NCBI GenBank assembly: GCA_024138015.1
Contig: JAMXBB010000009.1
Span: 45,845,054 to 45,909,053 of the forward strand
Direction of reading: 5' to 3'
DNA from: Lumnitzera littorea
Taxonomy: Eukaryota; Streptophyta; Magnoliopsida; Myrtales; Combretaceae
DNA: 64,000 nucleotides
The position numbers and the translations under genes are program-made. Positions 23,662 to 36,500 of the stretch are shown here, in pieces (the stretch's first letter is position 1; the number at the start of each line of letters is the position of its first letter). The notes below the pieces were generated by a model. The model saw only the letters and a program-made list of their open reading frames with translations, did not search any database and was not told where the DNA came from.

Positions 23662-24459
23662 TGATGTACTTAAGAGCTACGTTGATTACTAAGGCTTATC
23701 GTAGTAACTAGTAACCAAGTGAGTCTTTCAAGTAATCAAAGAAAAAGGGAGTGCATAGGTCAGCAAATACAATAGCTTCTATGAAGCTGCTCAAAGGAAA
23801 TGATGTACCTACAAACACAACATGACTTAGTATTTCACATGATATGATGCACGAGCTAATACGAAGGTCCACTCACTACTAATCTTAAGCTACCCGATAA
23901 GATTATATAAGGCGTAAGATCCTTGTGGCTGCAATAAAAAAGGACTACTTATAGTAAGTCCTTAGGGTAACAATATAATAATGGAAAATTGCATAAAAGA
24001 TAATGTAAGAAGAAGATTTCTAGCACAAGCAAAAAGGGTAAATATGATAGAAGACAAAAAGGAATATAGTACAAATGTTAGAAAAGTAAGGGACAAATGG
24101 TAGCATGTCAATAGGTTTGTGCTTAGGAATCTTGGGGCATTATGGTTGAGTTGAGTTATGCGAAGAGCTCAGACTTGGCACTTAGTATCTCGATGACTGG
24201 GTAGGAGTCTAAGTAAAGCATTTTGTATGTAAGCTATGGTTCAACACTCTAAAGGTCGACATTCAGCAGGTAGACAACTAAGTAGGAGTCTGAATAAAGC
24301 AAAATGTGTTTGAGTTGGGACCTTATGGAGTTCTACCATAGCTCTCCTATGTATTGGAGCTCGTTCTTGGTAGGTTAACAAGAGAGAATCCTCTTGGTGA
24401 GAGATTAGAGGCTTCGAAGGCTAGCGTGAGTCATAGGTCTAGAGGTCGGTAACCCATCA
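23662..24459 (-). repeat. Gypsy 3' LTR (left copy)
   Basis: Runs TGATGTACTTAAGAG to GGTAACCCATCA. Compared with the 5' LTR and the 59660 LTR it lacks a block of about 55 bases after AGATTATATAAGG (near 23910), so the deletion is specific to this copy. Confidence 0.92.
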
Positions 24460-24479
24460 ATTCCTTAGGGTTGTTGAAG

Positions 24480-25680
24480 ATTTGCCCTCAAATCTTTTTC
24501 TTCTTCTTCTTCTTTCAACATAAAGAGTGTCAAGTCGGTGACATTGAAAGTTAGAGATACTCCATATCCTTCAAGTAGTTCTAGCTTATAAGTGTTATCA
24601 TTGATGCGTCGAAGGACTTTAAGAAGGCCATCCAACTTCAGAGATAACTTATGTGTCCTCTTCGCTAAGAATTACTCCTTACTGAGTTCAATCTAAATAA
24701 GGTCTCCCGGGTTGTAAGCAACTCACTTCTTACCTCGGCTTCTTTACTCTCTTTGTTGGGCCAATATCTTAGTTAATTGCTCAGCAACCTTCTTATGCAT
24801 TTTCTAAAACTCCTTAGCGCGTTGCAAGCCAGTCTTACATTTTCCTATGGAAGTTGAGTTAGTAATCATATCTAATGGCAAATTTAGGTTGAGTTTGTAA
24901 AGGACCTCGAAAGGTGTCCTTCGTATTGAGCTATGAGTGGGGCAGTTGTAATTTAATGATGGGTAGGCATAGATCCCAATCATGTAGATTCTTCTCAACC
25001 GCAACACAAAGGAGGTTGCCTACTATTTTGTTCACAATCATTGGTTGGCCATTTGTATGTAGATGGCAAGAAGTACTAAACATGAGCTTAGTGCCAAGCT
25101 TCTTCTATAGTATCCACCAGAAGAAGCTCGTAAATTTCGAATCATGATTAGATATAATACTCCTTAGGACTCCATGTAACCATACAACCTCCTGCAAAAA
25201 GAGGTTAAGAACAAAGAAACCATCATTACTTTTGTGGTAAGGGATAAAGTGGCTCGTTCTGCTAAACCGATCAACCACTACCATAATAGAATTATGTTTT
25301 TATGATGTTATGGGTAGGCTTGGCATGAAATCCATAATTTGATCGGTCCACAACCGTTTAGGTATGGGTAGAGGTATATATTCTCCATATGGTTCTTTTC
25401 TCTCCTTGGCTCACTTGTACATGTCGAATCGCTTTAAAATTTTGTACACGTCCTTCATCATCTTAGGCTAATAGAAGTGTTTTTTCAATAATTCAACCGT
25501 CTTCTTCTCACTAAAGTGGCTAGTTAAGCCTCTACAATAGGCTTCTTGAATAAGTAATTCCCTAACAGAATTACTCAGCACAAACTTGCCTTCCCTTCAT
25601 CAAAATCCTTAACTTAGATAGAACCCATCGACTACTCCTCTAATGTTGCATTTGGCCACTAAAGGTCCAAAGTATAGATC
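24480..25680 (-). pseudogene. Gypsy integrase
   Basis: Reading minus from 25600: an H..H zinc region (GLTSHFSEKKTVELLKKHF), then IPLPIPKRLWTDQIMDFMPS, with D in place, HNSIMVVVDRFSRTSHFIP, ISNHDSKF (usually SDRDxKF), and SSIRRTPFEVLYKLN (usually STGxSPFEVVYG). The C-terminal end LTFNVTDLT is at about 24530. The order matches the HHCC zinc finger, the DDE core and the C-terminal region. Stops and substitutions break it throughout. Confidence 0.85.
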
Positions 25681-25689
25681 ATGCTCATA

Positions 25690-27020
25690 TTGATTTGGTA
25701 TTGTCCTAAATCTAAGTATTCTAGCTTACAATGTTGTGATAAGGATATGCTAAAGAGAAAGGGTATCGGCTACAGTATTAGAACTTTCTTTCATGTACTT
25801 GATAACTTAATAAAAAGTTTCTAGGTACTCGACCCACTTGGCATGGTGTTTGGAGAGTTTTTGCTATCTTTTAAGATGCTTGGGCGATTCATGGTCTATG
25901 TAGATAATGAACTCTCTTAGCAGTAGATAGTGTTACCAGTTTTGAAGTACTCAAACAAGGGCATAGAAATCCTTGTCATATGTCGAGTAATTTAGTGTGG
26001 CACCATTGAGCTTCTCGTTAAAATATGCAACTGGTCGATACTCTTGCATGAGAACAGTTCTAATGTTGAATCTGGAAGCATCACACTTTAGTTAAAAAAA
26101 CCTTGCCACAGTTCAACAGTATTAACATAGGGGCAATGGTTAACTTAGATTTGATATCTTCAATACTCTTTTGAGCTTTCTCAGACCATTTGAATTTAGA
26201 GTTCTTCTAAGTCAGCTCAGTCAGTAATGCAGTTATGGAACTAAAGTTTCGAATGAATCTTCGATAAAACAAAGCTAAAGCTTAAAAACTCCTAACTTTT
26301 GCAATATTGGTCAGTGTTGGCCATTTGAGAATAGCTTGGGTCTTTTCATCATCTACACCAATTCCTCCTCCAAAAACAACATATCCAAGGAATACTACCT
26401 CGCTCTAACAAAACATATATTTCTTTAAATTGTTGAATAATTACCTAGTACATCAAATAAAGATCTCAAGTGTGTGACATGAGAAATGAGGTTGACATTA
26501 TTACCAAATTATCATCAAAGTAAACACCAACGCATTTACCAATCAATGATCTCAAAACATGATTCATGAGCCGCATAAAGGTGTTCGGTGCATTTGTAAC
26601 CCAAAATGGCATCACTATCCACTTAAATAAACCATCCTTCGTCTTGAAAGCAATTTTCCACTCATCTCCAAGTCTCATTCAGATTTAATGGTAACCATTC
26701 TTTAGATCAATCTTTGAAAATGCTTGCACACCATGTAAGTCATTAAGCATGTCATCCAATTGCAGGATCGAATATTGATACTTAACAGTGATCATGTTAA
26801 TTGCTTAGCTATTAATACACATTCTCCATAAGCCATGTTTCTTTGGCACCAAGATTCTTAGTACGACATAAGGGCTCATACTCTCTTAGACATACTTACA
26901 ATTAATCAAGTCATCAACTTGTTTCTTTAGCTTTACTGCTTGCTCAGGATTGAGCCTATAAGTAGGTCAGTTAAGTAGAGCCACTTTAGGCTTGCAGTCG
27001 ATACAATGCTCTATACCTCT
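25690..27020 (-). pseudogene. Gypsy reverse transcriptase and RNase H
   Basis: The open stretch 26678-26466 carries the RT palm: MRLGDEWKIAFKTKDGLFKW, MPFWVTNAPNTFMRLMN, and YFDDNLVI (usually YFDDILVY). Upstream pieces include INMITVKYQYSILQLDDMLN and FSKIDLKNGYH with the first catalytic aspartate. RNase H pieces are in broken frames around 25800-26100. YFDD is present but the whole reading frame is interrupted. Confidence 0.87.
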
Positions 27021-27179
27021 TATAGGGGCTAAACCTCTCGACAACTCAATAGGAAACAAATCAACATACTCTTAAAGTAATGCTTGCACCTCGACAGCTA
27101 AGGCCCTGACCTCTTTCAACTCAAGAAGTCTCTTAACCAATAAGAATATAAACTCTTCCTTCTCAACGTCTTTAGAGAA

Positions 27180-27560
27180 TTGGGCTTAGGAAATCACTAG
27201 GGACTTCCTTTACAGTGACCTAGAAATCTTCTTTTGTGACTCTTAAATCTCCTTAGGGGTCATCGGGGTTAGCATACCTTTCTTCCTATCTTTCTAGAAC
27301 ATATAAGTGTTCTTATAACCATCATAAAATACCTTACGATCAAAGAGCCCTGGTTAGTCTAATAGTATATGTGAAGTACACATAGGTAGAATGTTGCACA
27401 ACACTTCATCTATGTATCGATCACCAATAGAAATTGGCACTCTGACTTGTTTAGCAATAAGCAGGCCCCCCTTCTCATTAAGCCAATGAATCTTGTAGGG
27501 ATTTGGATGAGGATAGGTTGGCAATTTCAAAGCCTTCACTACTCTTTATGCTATAACATT
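27180..27560 (-). pseudogene. Gypsy protease
   Basis: Open stretch 27539-27354 reads LPTYPHPNPYKIHWLNEKGG, KQVRVPISIGDRYIDEVLCN, and SHILLD followed by a stop and GLFDRK. This is the conserved gypsy segment where HPxPYxLxWL and HxLLGRPWQxDR follow the protease; LLGRPW has become LLD, stop. The catalytic DTG segment is just upstream (near 27560-27600, frame ...VLIIDGGSYTN). Confidence 0.8.
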
Positions 27561-27699
27561 GGTATAACTCCCTCCGTCAATGATTAAAACACATAGATTG
27601 CCAATCACTTGGCAATTTGTATGGAAAATATTCTCTCTTTGTTCATTCTCATCAAAGGTAAAGGTACTAAGAGATCTTTGTACAACCATACAATATTAT

Positions 27700-28700
27700 C
27701 CCATTTCAAGTCAAATATGGGTGTTAGAGTCTTCTTGAAACTCATCAAATAGGTGATTAACATCTACCTCATCTTCCTCTTCTTTACTATTACTTTCTAC
27801 CTTGAATTGGGGCTTATCTCCTTCAATGGTCTTGACGAGTCGGTTCGGGCACTGATTAGCTATGTATCCAAAACTAAGGCACTTGAAACACTTTATCTCT
27901 TTGGTCTTCCTGCCAAAGCACTAACCTTGGTCCTTTCTAGCCTTAGTCTTTCCTTGGCCAGCATCAGGTTTGCTTGACATTTGACCTCGGCGATCTAACT
28001 CTGAATTGCGTTGAGCTTAGTCATATCTAAGTCGGCGCGGCATACCAATTCTACTCAGTAAGTTAGGTTGGCTACTCCATACTCGGCTAAGCTAATTTCA
28101 CCTCTACCTTTCGACCCTTTATGTTACTTAGATGGTCTCATCCAAATTTCCAATCCTCCGCATTTCCACTATATTACCAGCCTCAAATCTTAGTCTAGAA
28201 ATGAACCTTGCTATTGTCAGTGCTTTAGGTTCATCAACATCATAGCAAATCATCAGTAGTTAAAACTCTTGAACATATTCATGCACACATCAACTACCCA
28301 ACTTAAGCTCTTAAAGATGTTGGAAGGTGTCTTACTCATAATGTTCTAGCACAAATCTACTCAAAACTCTCTTCATCTCATTTCAAGTTTGGATTTCACG
28401 TTAGACTCACTAGCATACATTCTATATTTTCTTTCACTACATTACTGCATACTGAGAAAATTCTAAAGTAGTTACTCGAATATGTATTGAGTCTTCATAA
28501 TCATAGTAGTCAAATATCTTCTCAATCTTCTCCTCCCAGGCCAAGTAATCATCAATACTACTAGACTCATTAGAGCTCGAAATCTACACTTTAAGATACT
28601 CGGCTCATTTGAGAGCATGGAGCTCATGTTCTTGTAACCCATCGTATTGCTCTTCTTCCTCTCTATACTCTTAACCTTCATCTAACTTAAGTCTCCTCTT
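27700..28700 (-). pseudogene. Gypsy gag with CCHC knuckle
   Basis: A zinc knuckle reads KCFKCLSFGYIANQCPNRLV at about 27900-27840; the histidine of CCHC is tyrosine. Upstream, broken frames give MKRVLSRFVLEHYE, SRLRFEAGNIVEMRRIG and IDDYLAWEEKIEKIF, matching the retrotrans_gag core and its spacer. Stops are frequent. Confidence 0.8.
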
Positions 28701-29177
28701 AGTAAACCTCACAATATGTTGGGGTGGAGCTTGGTTTACATTAATAGCTTTTGGTGCTCTAAGTTTAACTACTTGTCTCCTTAGCCTATCTCTTACATCT
28801 CGGCCTTGTTCATCAACTCTTTCTTATAGCCTAATCTCTACTGTCCTCTATATAGAGATAGCCAGGTTGGCTACAATAGTAGTAAGGTCTTGCAATTTTT
28901 CATTTATAGTTTGCAAGGTTTATAGGGTAATATGACCGTAACTATAAGCATCACTCTTAGCATCATTAATCTCTCCTTAAGTACTAGGATTCAACATTCT
29001 TAATACAAAACTTCAAGAAATCCATTACTTGATAGAAGGTTATACACAACTTTGATAATATGATATCACATAGTAACTTAAGGACTTGCTCTATTTTTTC
29101 ACTAAAGAACATAGTATAGTAAAACACACAATATAACAAGGACTACTATGATACTTAGCTTTCGATCGCAATCTCAA

Positions 29178-29188
29178 GCTCTGATACC
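29178..29188 (-). other. Gypsy primer-binding site
   Basis: Minus-strand GGTATCAGAGC, the initiator-Met tRNA complement, lies about ten bases inside the 5' LTR. Confidence 0.8.
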
Positions 29189-29735
29189 GAGATTATATGA
29201 TGTGCCTAAGAGCTAAGTTGATAACTAGGGCTTACTATGGTAACTAGTAACTAGGTGAGTCATTTGAGGAATCAAATAAAAAGGGAGTAGATAGATCAAT
29301 AAACACAGTAGCTTCCGTGAAGCTGCTTGAAGGATAAGATATACCCACAAACATAATACGACTTAGTATTTCACCTGATATGATGCATGAGCCAATACTA
29401 AAGTTTACTCGCCACTAATCTCGAGCTATTTAGTCAGATTATATAAGAGTATAAGAATGGGAATGTACTTTTAGCAGGGTATCTCGCAAGAGTAAGAATA
29501 TTCATTAATTGTAAGGTGTAAGATCCTTGTGGCTACAATAAAAATGGAGTATTTATAGTAGGTCCTTAGGGCAATAATACAATAATGGAAAATTATATAA
29601 AAGATAATGTAAGAAGAAGATTCCTAGTATAAGTAAAAAGGGTAAATGTGACAAAAAAACAAAAAAGAATATTGTATAAATGTTAGAAAAGTAAGGGATA
29701 GGTGGCAGTTTGTCAACGGGTTTATGCTTAGGAAT

Positions 29736-30996
29736 TGATATAGGCAAGTGCACCTTTCGAATTATAGGAAAGCGAATTATGAGTCCAAATGTTGATCCCT
29801 TAGAGACTTTGACTAATTATATTCACTAAGTCTTTGTTATCTAATTGGGAAATTAAATTTCAAGAAACTTAAATAACTTAAATTAAATTGTAGCAAGCAA
29901 TAGATTTGCATCTAATTAAGAATTATTCAAGAACTTAAATAAGAAAGTAATAGAATTATAAACTACTTCAAGATTCATAGAAACATATCTTGATCTTTGC
30001 TTCCCCTAGATCGAATATATGATTTTCCTAAAGATAATTTAATTGATTCTTTAATCTTTCTTGATAGGGAGAATTCTCTACTAAAATTAATTATTTTCTT
30101 AAACCAATTAACCTTAACCCTAAAATCACCTATTAAAATCTTTTCTCAATAGCATGATCTAAGATTGCATTATTGAACAACAAATTCTTTATGCTTTAAT
30201 TTAAAATTCTGAAGGGATCTTATAAATTATCTCTAATCTTGCAATAATCCTCAACAACTACGCTTAGATATAATCTTGTAAGAAATTTCTCGATTTTCTT
30301 ATAAGATATCAAACTCTAAATTATTACTTATAGAAATATTAACCTAAGTCAAGAAGTAAACATAGTTGAACTAAGAAAAGACTAAAGAATTAAATAAATT
30401 AAATACTAATCATGTCAAATGAGTAGATCTAGGTTTCACAAGGCCTAGATATTAAAGATTTACTCTCTATACATCATAAAATAAGAATATAAAATCAAAG
30501 TATATAAAAGAGTAGAAGAAAGAATCATGAAATCCAAATAAAATTAAATTTTGAAATTTTCTCTTCTCCTAGCTCTCTTGAATGTTTTTAGCTTCAAAAG
30601 CTCTCTAAAAGTCATGCTCAACAATTTCACTCCTTAAACAAACCCTAACAAGACTTTATATAGAAAGTGATAAAATAAATAAGTTGGTTAGAAAAGACAT
30701 GATCAGGGACACAACCGTGTTTTTTAGTCGTGTCTTTAGCTATGATGGTTGACAATAAGCTCTAAATTTGCCTGGAAATGATACGGTCATATCATTTGGT
30801 TGTATAGATTTTTAAACCTTCATAACTTGCTCATTTTAGCTTTAATTTGAGTGAAATTTGTTTCTATCTTTTCATTTTCTCATGTAAATTAATAAAATTT
30901 TACTTAATTAAGTGTTATTAGCTAAAAATAAACTCAAATATCAAGGAAAATTGTCAAAAATCACCATGTAAAATATGTGCAAATAGGAACCCATCA
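29736..30996 (-). mobile_element. Solo LTR of another LTR retrotransposon
   Basis: A 1261-bp block TGATATAGGCAAGTGCAC ... AACCCATCA interrupts the gypsy 5' LTR exactly between GGAAT (29731-29735) and AGAAT (30997-31001), a five-base duplication with one change. It has no coding sequence. The end word GGTGCACTTGCCTATATCA (minus strand) is like the 3' end of several plant gypsy LTRs, so minus orientation is likely but not proven. Confidence 0.85.
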
Positions 30997-31079
30997 AGAA
31001 TCATAAGGCATTATGGCTAAGTTGAGTTGTGTTGAGAGCTCAAACTTAACACTTAGCATCTTAGCGACTAGGTAAGAGT

Positions 31080-31937
31080 TAATGCGTCTTCAAGGTTGGA
31101 CATATGGAGAAACGCTACAACGAAGCTAACAAAAAAGAAAAAAGAGAAAAAACTAGCAAAGTTCGGACAGCTACCAACTGAATATAACACACTAGTCAAT
31201 CCTATTCGACTTACAATCCATCAGATATGACTCATTGATCCAAATTGAAGGGATCACTTACCACTACTCCTTACTAAAGGGAATATATAAGAGTTGAAGA
31301 GTAATGAGAACACTAGGATTGCTCAAAGGAAAGTTGATTAAATTATGATATTGAAGATTAATGTTTGCATACAATTAAGTAAGAGTTTATATATCCATCC
31401 ACTAGGGTTACTTTACATGTATGAAAAGACAAAGGGGTATTCTTACAATTAGGTTACATGAGACACACTAAAAGGGGTAAAAAAGACAAAAAATATTTAG
31501 TATGGAAAAGTAAAGAATCTTATGGAATATCGTGCTAGAAGACACATATCACTCGGTGGCTGGATGTTAGAGATATGGTATAAAGTAGATGAAAAAAATT
31601 TGCAGTTAAGGGCTAACCTGATCTGGATTTGGTTGGGGCTTAGTCAATCTTATTGTAAAGTAGTTAACTTGAGTTGGGGTTGGATGTTTATGGATCAACT
31701 TGAGAGCTCAGCTTGGATAGTCTTGGTGCTATCTTCCAGTATATCTTATCATAGCATAGTTGCTTAGTAAGAGGAGGTATGGCATATACAAGGGTTTAGC
31801 AATTAGATCAGTAGAAGATCAGGTCAGGATAGGAATCTCCATCTCGGATGAGACCTTAAGCTAATATTCTCTAAGTGAGTCCTTCGAGTCCTTTAGCTCA
31901 GCTACATGTGATCGATCTAAAGGGTTGATTCCTATCA
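31080..31937. mobile_element. Second solo LTR in the same gypsy LTR
   Basis: An 858-bp block TAATGCGTCTTCAAGG ... GATTCCTATCA sits between AGAGT (31075-31079) and AGAAT (31938-31942), a duplication with one change. The first TG has decayed to TA. Words such as AAAAGGGGTAAAAAAGACAAAAA resemble the host gypsy LTR family, so it may be a distant relative. An 81-codon open stretch (31522-31767) is not supported by any motif. Confidence 0.8.
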
Positions 31938-32260
31938 AGAATCTAAGTAGAACATTATGTATGCGAGCTATGGTCCAACACTTAGCAAATTGACTATTAG
32001 GTGGAGCCTAAGCAAAGCAGATTGTATCTGAGTTGGGACCTTAAGGAGTCCTTCCACTACTTTTTCATGTATTAGAGCTTATCCTTAGCAGGTTGACAAG
32101 AGAAAATCCTCTTGGTGAGAGATTGGAGGTCTTAAAGGCAACTACGAGTGATGGATCTAGAGGTCGACAACCTATTAGATGATGAACAAAAATTTCTTAC
32201 AATTCGGAAATCAAATTAGATTGATTGAACAAATGAAATACAATCAAATCAATGATAATG

Positions 32261-32276
32261 CCATGCTTTGATACCA
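32261..32276 (-). other. Copia primer-binding site (initiator Met tRNA)
   Basis: Minus-strand TGGTATCAAAGCATGG lies immediately inside the 5' LTR. It matches the initiator-methionine tRNA 3' end used by plant copia elements, with one A for G. Confidence 0.9.
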
Positions 32277-32498
32277 TGTTCAAATCTTGCTACTACACTA
32301 GATCAAGAAACTGAATCATACTTGAATCTAAATGAACTTGCTGATTAACAAATGCATTTAAGAGAGAGAAAACAAAATGTGAAAATGAAAGGATGAGTGA
32401 ATTCTGTTATTAGTTAGTTATTATATATACAATTAGAAGTATGTATATACAAGCTATACACATGGTCTGTTATACGTATTTAAATAAATATATTAACA
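32277..32498 (-). repeat. Copia 5' LTR (right copy)
   Basis: Starts TGTTCAAATC and ends TATTAACA. Eighteen extra bases (32499-32516) separate this apparent terminus from the GGTTT target copy; only the first few (CTACT) have a counterpart beside the left LTR. Confidence 0.85.
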
Positions 32499-32516
32499 CT
32501 ACTAACTATTTTTGTA

Positions 32517-33490
32517 GGTTTCTGTTATGAGTGACTATCGGATTTCTACTATGCATGTGGTAAACTTAGCCATATAGAAAATCATTGTGATGAGATGAAT
32601 AAAGAGAATATCAAACATCTACATTTGAAACCTAAGTTATAAGCTTTGGGAGTTTGAAAAGCATCAAATAATGAAGTAAAATGGGAGAAACCGACCATGG
32701 AGTCCAGATGAAGGTCAAGCTTAGGGAAAGGAGATGAACAAATTAAGAAAGTGGAATCTAATTTGGAAAATACTATGAATATTAATTCATAGTAGAATTC
32801 GTGCCTTGATTTGGGTTTAAAAGATGTAGTTGTTGAAAGTCAAAGTGATTAGCATGATTTACCTCATGTGTTGATAAGCTCATGTCAAATTGAAATTTTG
32901 AATGTTGACTTATTAGCTATAGTAAAGGAGGGTATAACATCTTTAACCAATCCTTTACCATATACACTGAACTTTCCAAGTCGAAGCCATATCTCTTTAC
33001 CTTAACCATGCCTTTTCCGAATAAAGACATTCTACATCAACTTAATATCTAATTGACATTAGCTACTTAGCACCCTACATTGGAAGAGTACCCACATCAT
33101 TAGTCTATCCCTCACATCCAATCTTCTTCCTCAAAATAGACTAATCCCACCAAATAGAATCTTACAAAATCGAAGCTTGAATATATAGTCGAAGAACCAC
33201 AAAGTCTTTGTAATCTTTCTTCATCTTCAAAGTATGTTATGTTTATTAAACCCTCAACCTTTCTCCAAAAAGAAAAAAAAAAACAATCCCCTTTAACTTT
33301 AGTTAACCTTCACATGCCATCGCCAGTTACAAAAGCTCTATACAACCTATTTATTAAGAGAGCGAGAGAAGACATGGAGGAAGATGACACTATTATCCAA
33401 ACAAAGAAAATGATGGAGCAAATCTTAGTGGAGACAAGTAACTCTATTAAGGAGTTTGTCACAACTCATAAAGGTAGAAGGAAGGCTTGA
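32517..33490 (+). pseudogene. LINE ORF1, C-terminal half (CCHC knuckle to end)
   Basis: Directly after the second GGTTT the frame gives LSDFYYACGKLSHIENHCDE, a CCHC zinc knuckle whose first cysteine has become tyrosine. Low-complexity ORF1 sequence with several stops follows. An open stretch at 33239-33490 holds the typical ORF1 end (KRAREDMEEDD, then a terminal basic HKGRRKA). Its position, just before the endonuclease ORF, is as expected for an L1 ORF1 terminus. Confidence 0.8.
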
Positions 33491-33599
33491 ATTTAAAAGA
33501 AGAGAACAATGAAAGGAAGGCTTGATTTTGAGAGCAACATGGTTGAGTTTGATATTGAAGAGATTGGCCATTTTGAGTTCACAAGCTGTATTAGCTAGC

Positions 33600-36500
33600 C
33601 CAAATCAGCCACATGATCACCATGAATGCACTATCTTAGAATTGTTGAGGCTTAGGTCCACCCTCAACAGTTAGTGAGATGAAACGAATCATATTCAAAG
33701 AGAGACCTAGTCTTGTTTTCCTTATGGAAACAAGAAATAAAAGCAACTATGTCAATGGTGTAAGGAGATGTCTTAGATACGTTAGTAGTTTTTATGTTGA
33801 GCTGAGTGGCTTGTTAGGAAGATTAGCATTATGGTGGGATTAAAGTATGCAGGTGAATATTTTGCAATATTCAAATAATATCATAGATATGAATATTGTA
33901 CTGGAAGATGGGATGAAAGTGAGAATGTCATGGTGTTACACTCATCCAATTTTCAATAACAGACTACATTTCTAGGATAAACTATGAAATATAGCAAGAT
34001 ACATGAAGGAAGATCAGTTACTAATTGGGATCTAAATGATATTGCTTGTCAAGAAGAGAAGAGTGTTGGAAGGGGAAAACCAATAAGACAAATTTGAGCC
34101 TTCCAAGATACAATGCTTCATTGTAAGTTATCTAATCTTGGCTACCAAGGATAAAGATTTACTTGGTTTAGTACTTATGCAAGGGGAGTAGTTGTTAAGG
34201 AACAACTTGATAGAGCTCATGTCAATAATGTATGGATAAAAAAATACCCTAACTCATAAGTTGTGAATTTGTGTGCAATCAGTTTTGATCAATTTCCTTT
34301 AATTTTGCATTTGAAATTGCAAGATGGAAGGGGACTAATATTATTTCGTTCTAAAATGAAATGGACACAATGTGCTGGCTATCATGAGCTTATTGATAAC
34401 TGTTGCAAGGCAACTATCGAACTTGGAAATATTCAAGCTTTGATGAAAAAGTTGAATTGTTGTAGGAAGAATTTAATTAAGTAGAGCAATACACATGGTA
34501 GAAATAAAAGTAAGCGTATTGAGGAGTTACGTAAAAGACTTTGGTGTTAGCAAAATAAAGATACTTTGGCAACAAACCTCAAAGAAGAATAATAAATTAA
34601 AGAAGAGCTTAAGAATTTACTACGTAAGGAAGAGATGTTCTAGTATTAAAGATCGAGGGTGAAGTGGTTGTAAATGGGTGATAGAAATTCTAAGTTTTTT
34701 CACCATTTGACAATTGAGAAAAGGGCTTGTAGTAAAATCTTGAGGATAAAAAATGGGATAGGAAATCAGATTGATAGCGAAGTTGATATAGATATGAATT
34801 TTACAATTTTTATGAGCAATTTTTTAGTTTGCAAGGGGTAAATGACATAGATTATGTTTTGAATTAACTAAAATAAGTGATTAAGGTTAAGTAGAATGAT
34901 TGGCTTACACATGATGTTGAGGATGATGAGGTGATGCAGGCTATAATCTAGCTTGGACCAACAAAAGCTCCGGGTCTTTATGACTTCAATGGCTTCTTTT
35001 TTCAATCTCATTGGGATTCCATTGGTTCATACATCAATTAGGTGAATAGAAACTTCTTTCATTTAAGTATTATCCCTTCTAGTTTTAATATGTCTAACAT
35101 AGTGTTAATTCCCACAGTCTTTCATTTAGAAGATGTATCCCAATTTAAACCTATTAGTTTATGCAACTTCCTTATAAAATTATTTCAAAAGTTTTGGCTA
35201 ATAGGTTGAAACCATTACCAGACTATATTATGTCTCCTTTTCAAAGTGCATTTATATAGGGTCATCTTTTCTAAGATAATATTATTGTTGCCCATGAGGT
35301 CTATCATTACTTAAGAAAAAAGAATTCCACTAAAAAGTATAACCATGTGATTAAGATAGACATAGCTAAAGCAAATAATAGAATAGAATGGGTTTTTCTT
35401 GATAATGTGGTGTGTAGAATGGGCTTTCATGAAAAATGGATATCTTAGGTCATGAATTGTGTAGTTTCTCTATCTTATATTATTTTGGTGAATGGCAAAA
35501 TAGTGAAGCATTTTAGACCTACAAGAGGAATAAGATAAGTAGATCTTATTTCACCTTACTTGTTCCTTTTGGTAGCAAGCACTCTTTCTAAAATGATTAA
35601 AAAAGAACAGGACAATGGGAGATTGAGAGAGATTAGAATTAAGAGGGGTAGTCTAAAATTGACACACCTATTGCATACTGATGATTTTGTATTTTTTATG
35701 GAATATTCATTTAGGAACTTGAATTCTCTAAAAAGAATTTTGGATGCTTATTGTAATGCTTTAGGACAATTGGTTAATTATCATAAATCATCCATCATTT
35801 TTAGTAAGAATATTAATGAGTAGGTCAAATAGGCTTGTACGTAGATTTTTGGTGTGCAGGTTGATAATACACTAGGAAAGTATCTTAGTCTTCTAACGAA
35901 ATGAGGTAGAATGAAATGAGAGGCTCTTGAAGGTATTAAATAAAAAATTATTTCAAAATTGCAAGGTTGGAAAATCAATTTTTTGTCTCTTAGATAGAAA
36001 GAAGTGTTAATTAAGTTGGTGGCTTTTATCCTAAGCTACGCAATGAGTCTTTTCTCCTTTTCTATCACTTGGTGTAAGGAGGTGGCTACATTGATTGCAA
36101 ATTCTGGTGGAGAGGAGATTTAATGAAACTAAAAATACATTGGAAGTGTTGAGATGAGTTGGCGAAGCTTAAACAAAATGGTGGACTTGGGTTAGAGATT
36201 TATTGATTTTAATAAAGCTCTATTAAGTAAGTTAGCATGGGTGTTCTTATTTGTCTAAATGATTTGTAGGTTTGTATAATTAAAAGTATATATTTTCCAA
36301 ATTTGGACTTTTTGGAAACTCAAAGGAAGAAAGTTGAGTCTTGGGCATAGTAGAGTTTACTAGTAAGAAGGGATTTTATTAAAAAGGGATATATTTAGCA
36401 AGTTGGAAAGGGTGATAAGATTAGGGTGTTTAAAGGCCCATGGGTACCTTCTTTGGACAAGTTTCAGTTGATATATAATGGAGGAGATAACGGCTATGAT

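Larger units (their letters stand above)
23662..32177 (-). mobile_element. Ty3/gypsy element nested in the copia leader
   Basis: Flanked by GATGA at 23657-23661 and 32178-32182. The 3' LTR is 23662-24459. The 5' LTR is 29198-32177, which becomes about 850 bp after removing two solo LTRs. The minus-strand order gag (CCHC), protease, RT, RNase H, integrase is that of Ty3/gypsy. The integrase ends in LTFNVTDLT and LRANLQQP just before a purine tract and the LTR. A second copy of the same family starts at 59660. Frames are full of stops; the element is inactive. Confidence 0.93.
29198..32177 (-). repeat. Gypsy 5' LTR (right copy), interrupted twice
   Basis: Starts TGATGTGCCTAAGAG and ends ACAACCTATTA, with CA decayed to TA. 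Pieces 29198-29735, 31002-31079 and 31943-32177 line up in order with 23662-24459. Solo LTRs occupy the gaps. Confidence 0.9.
19066..32516 (-). mobile_element. Ty1/copia element with both LTRs, containing a nested gypsy element
   Basis: Insertion in the LINE is marked by GGTTT at 19061-19065 and 32517-32521. The LTRs are short: 19066-19274 and 32277-32498, both TGTTCAA... to ...AATATATTAGCA/AACA. The primer-binding site TGGTATCAAAGCATGG (minus strand, 32276-32261) abuts the 5' LTR. Without the 8.5-kb gypsy insertion the element is about 4.9 kb, normal for copia. Minus-strand coding order is gag, protease, integrase, RT, RNase H. The short LTRs and the gag with a single CCHC knuckle suggest an Ale/Retrofit-like lineage, but this is an inference. 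All domains carry stops. Confidence 0.92.
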
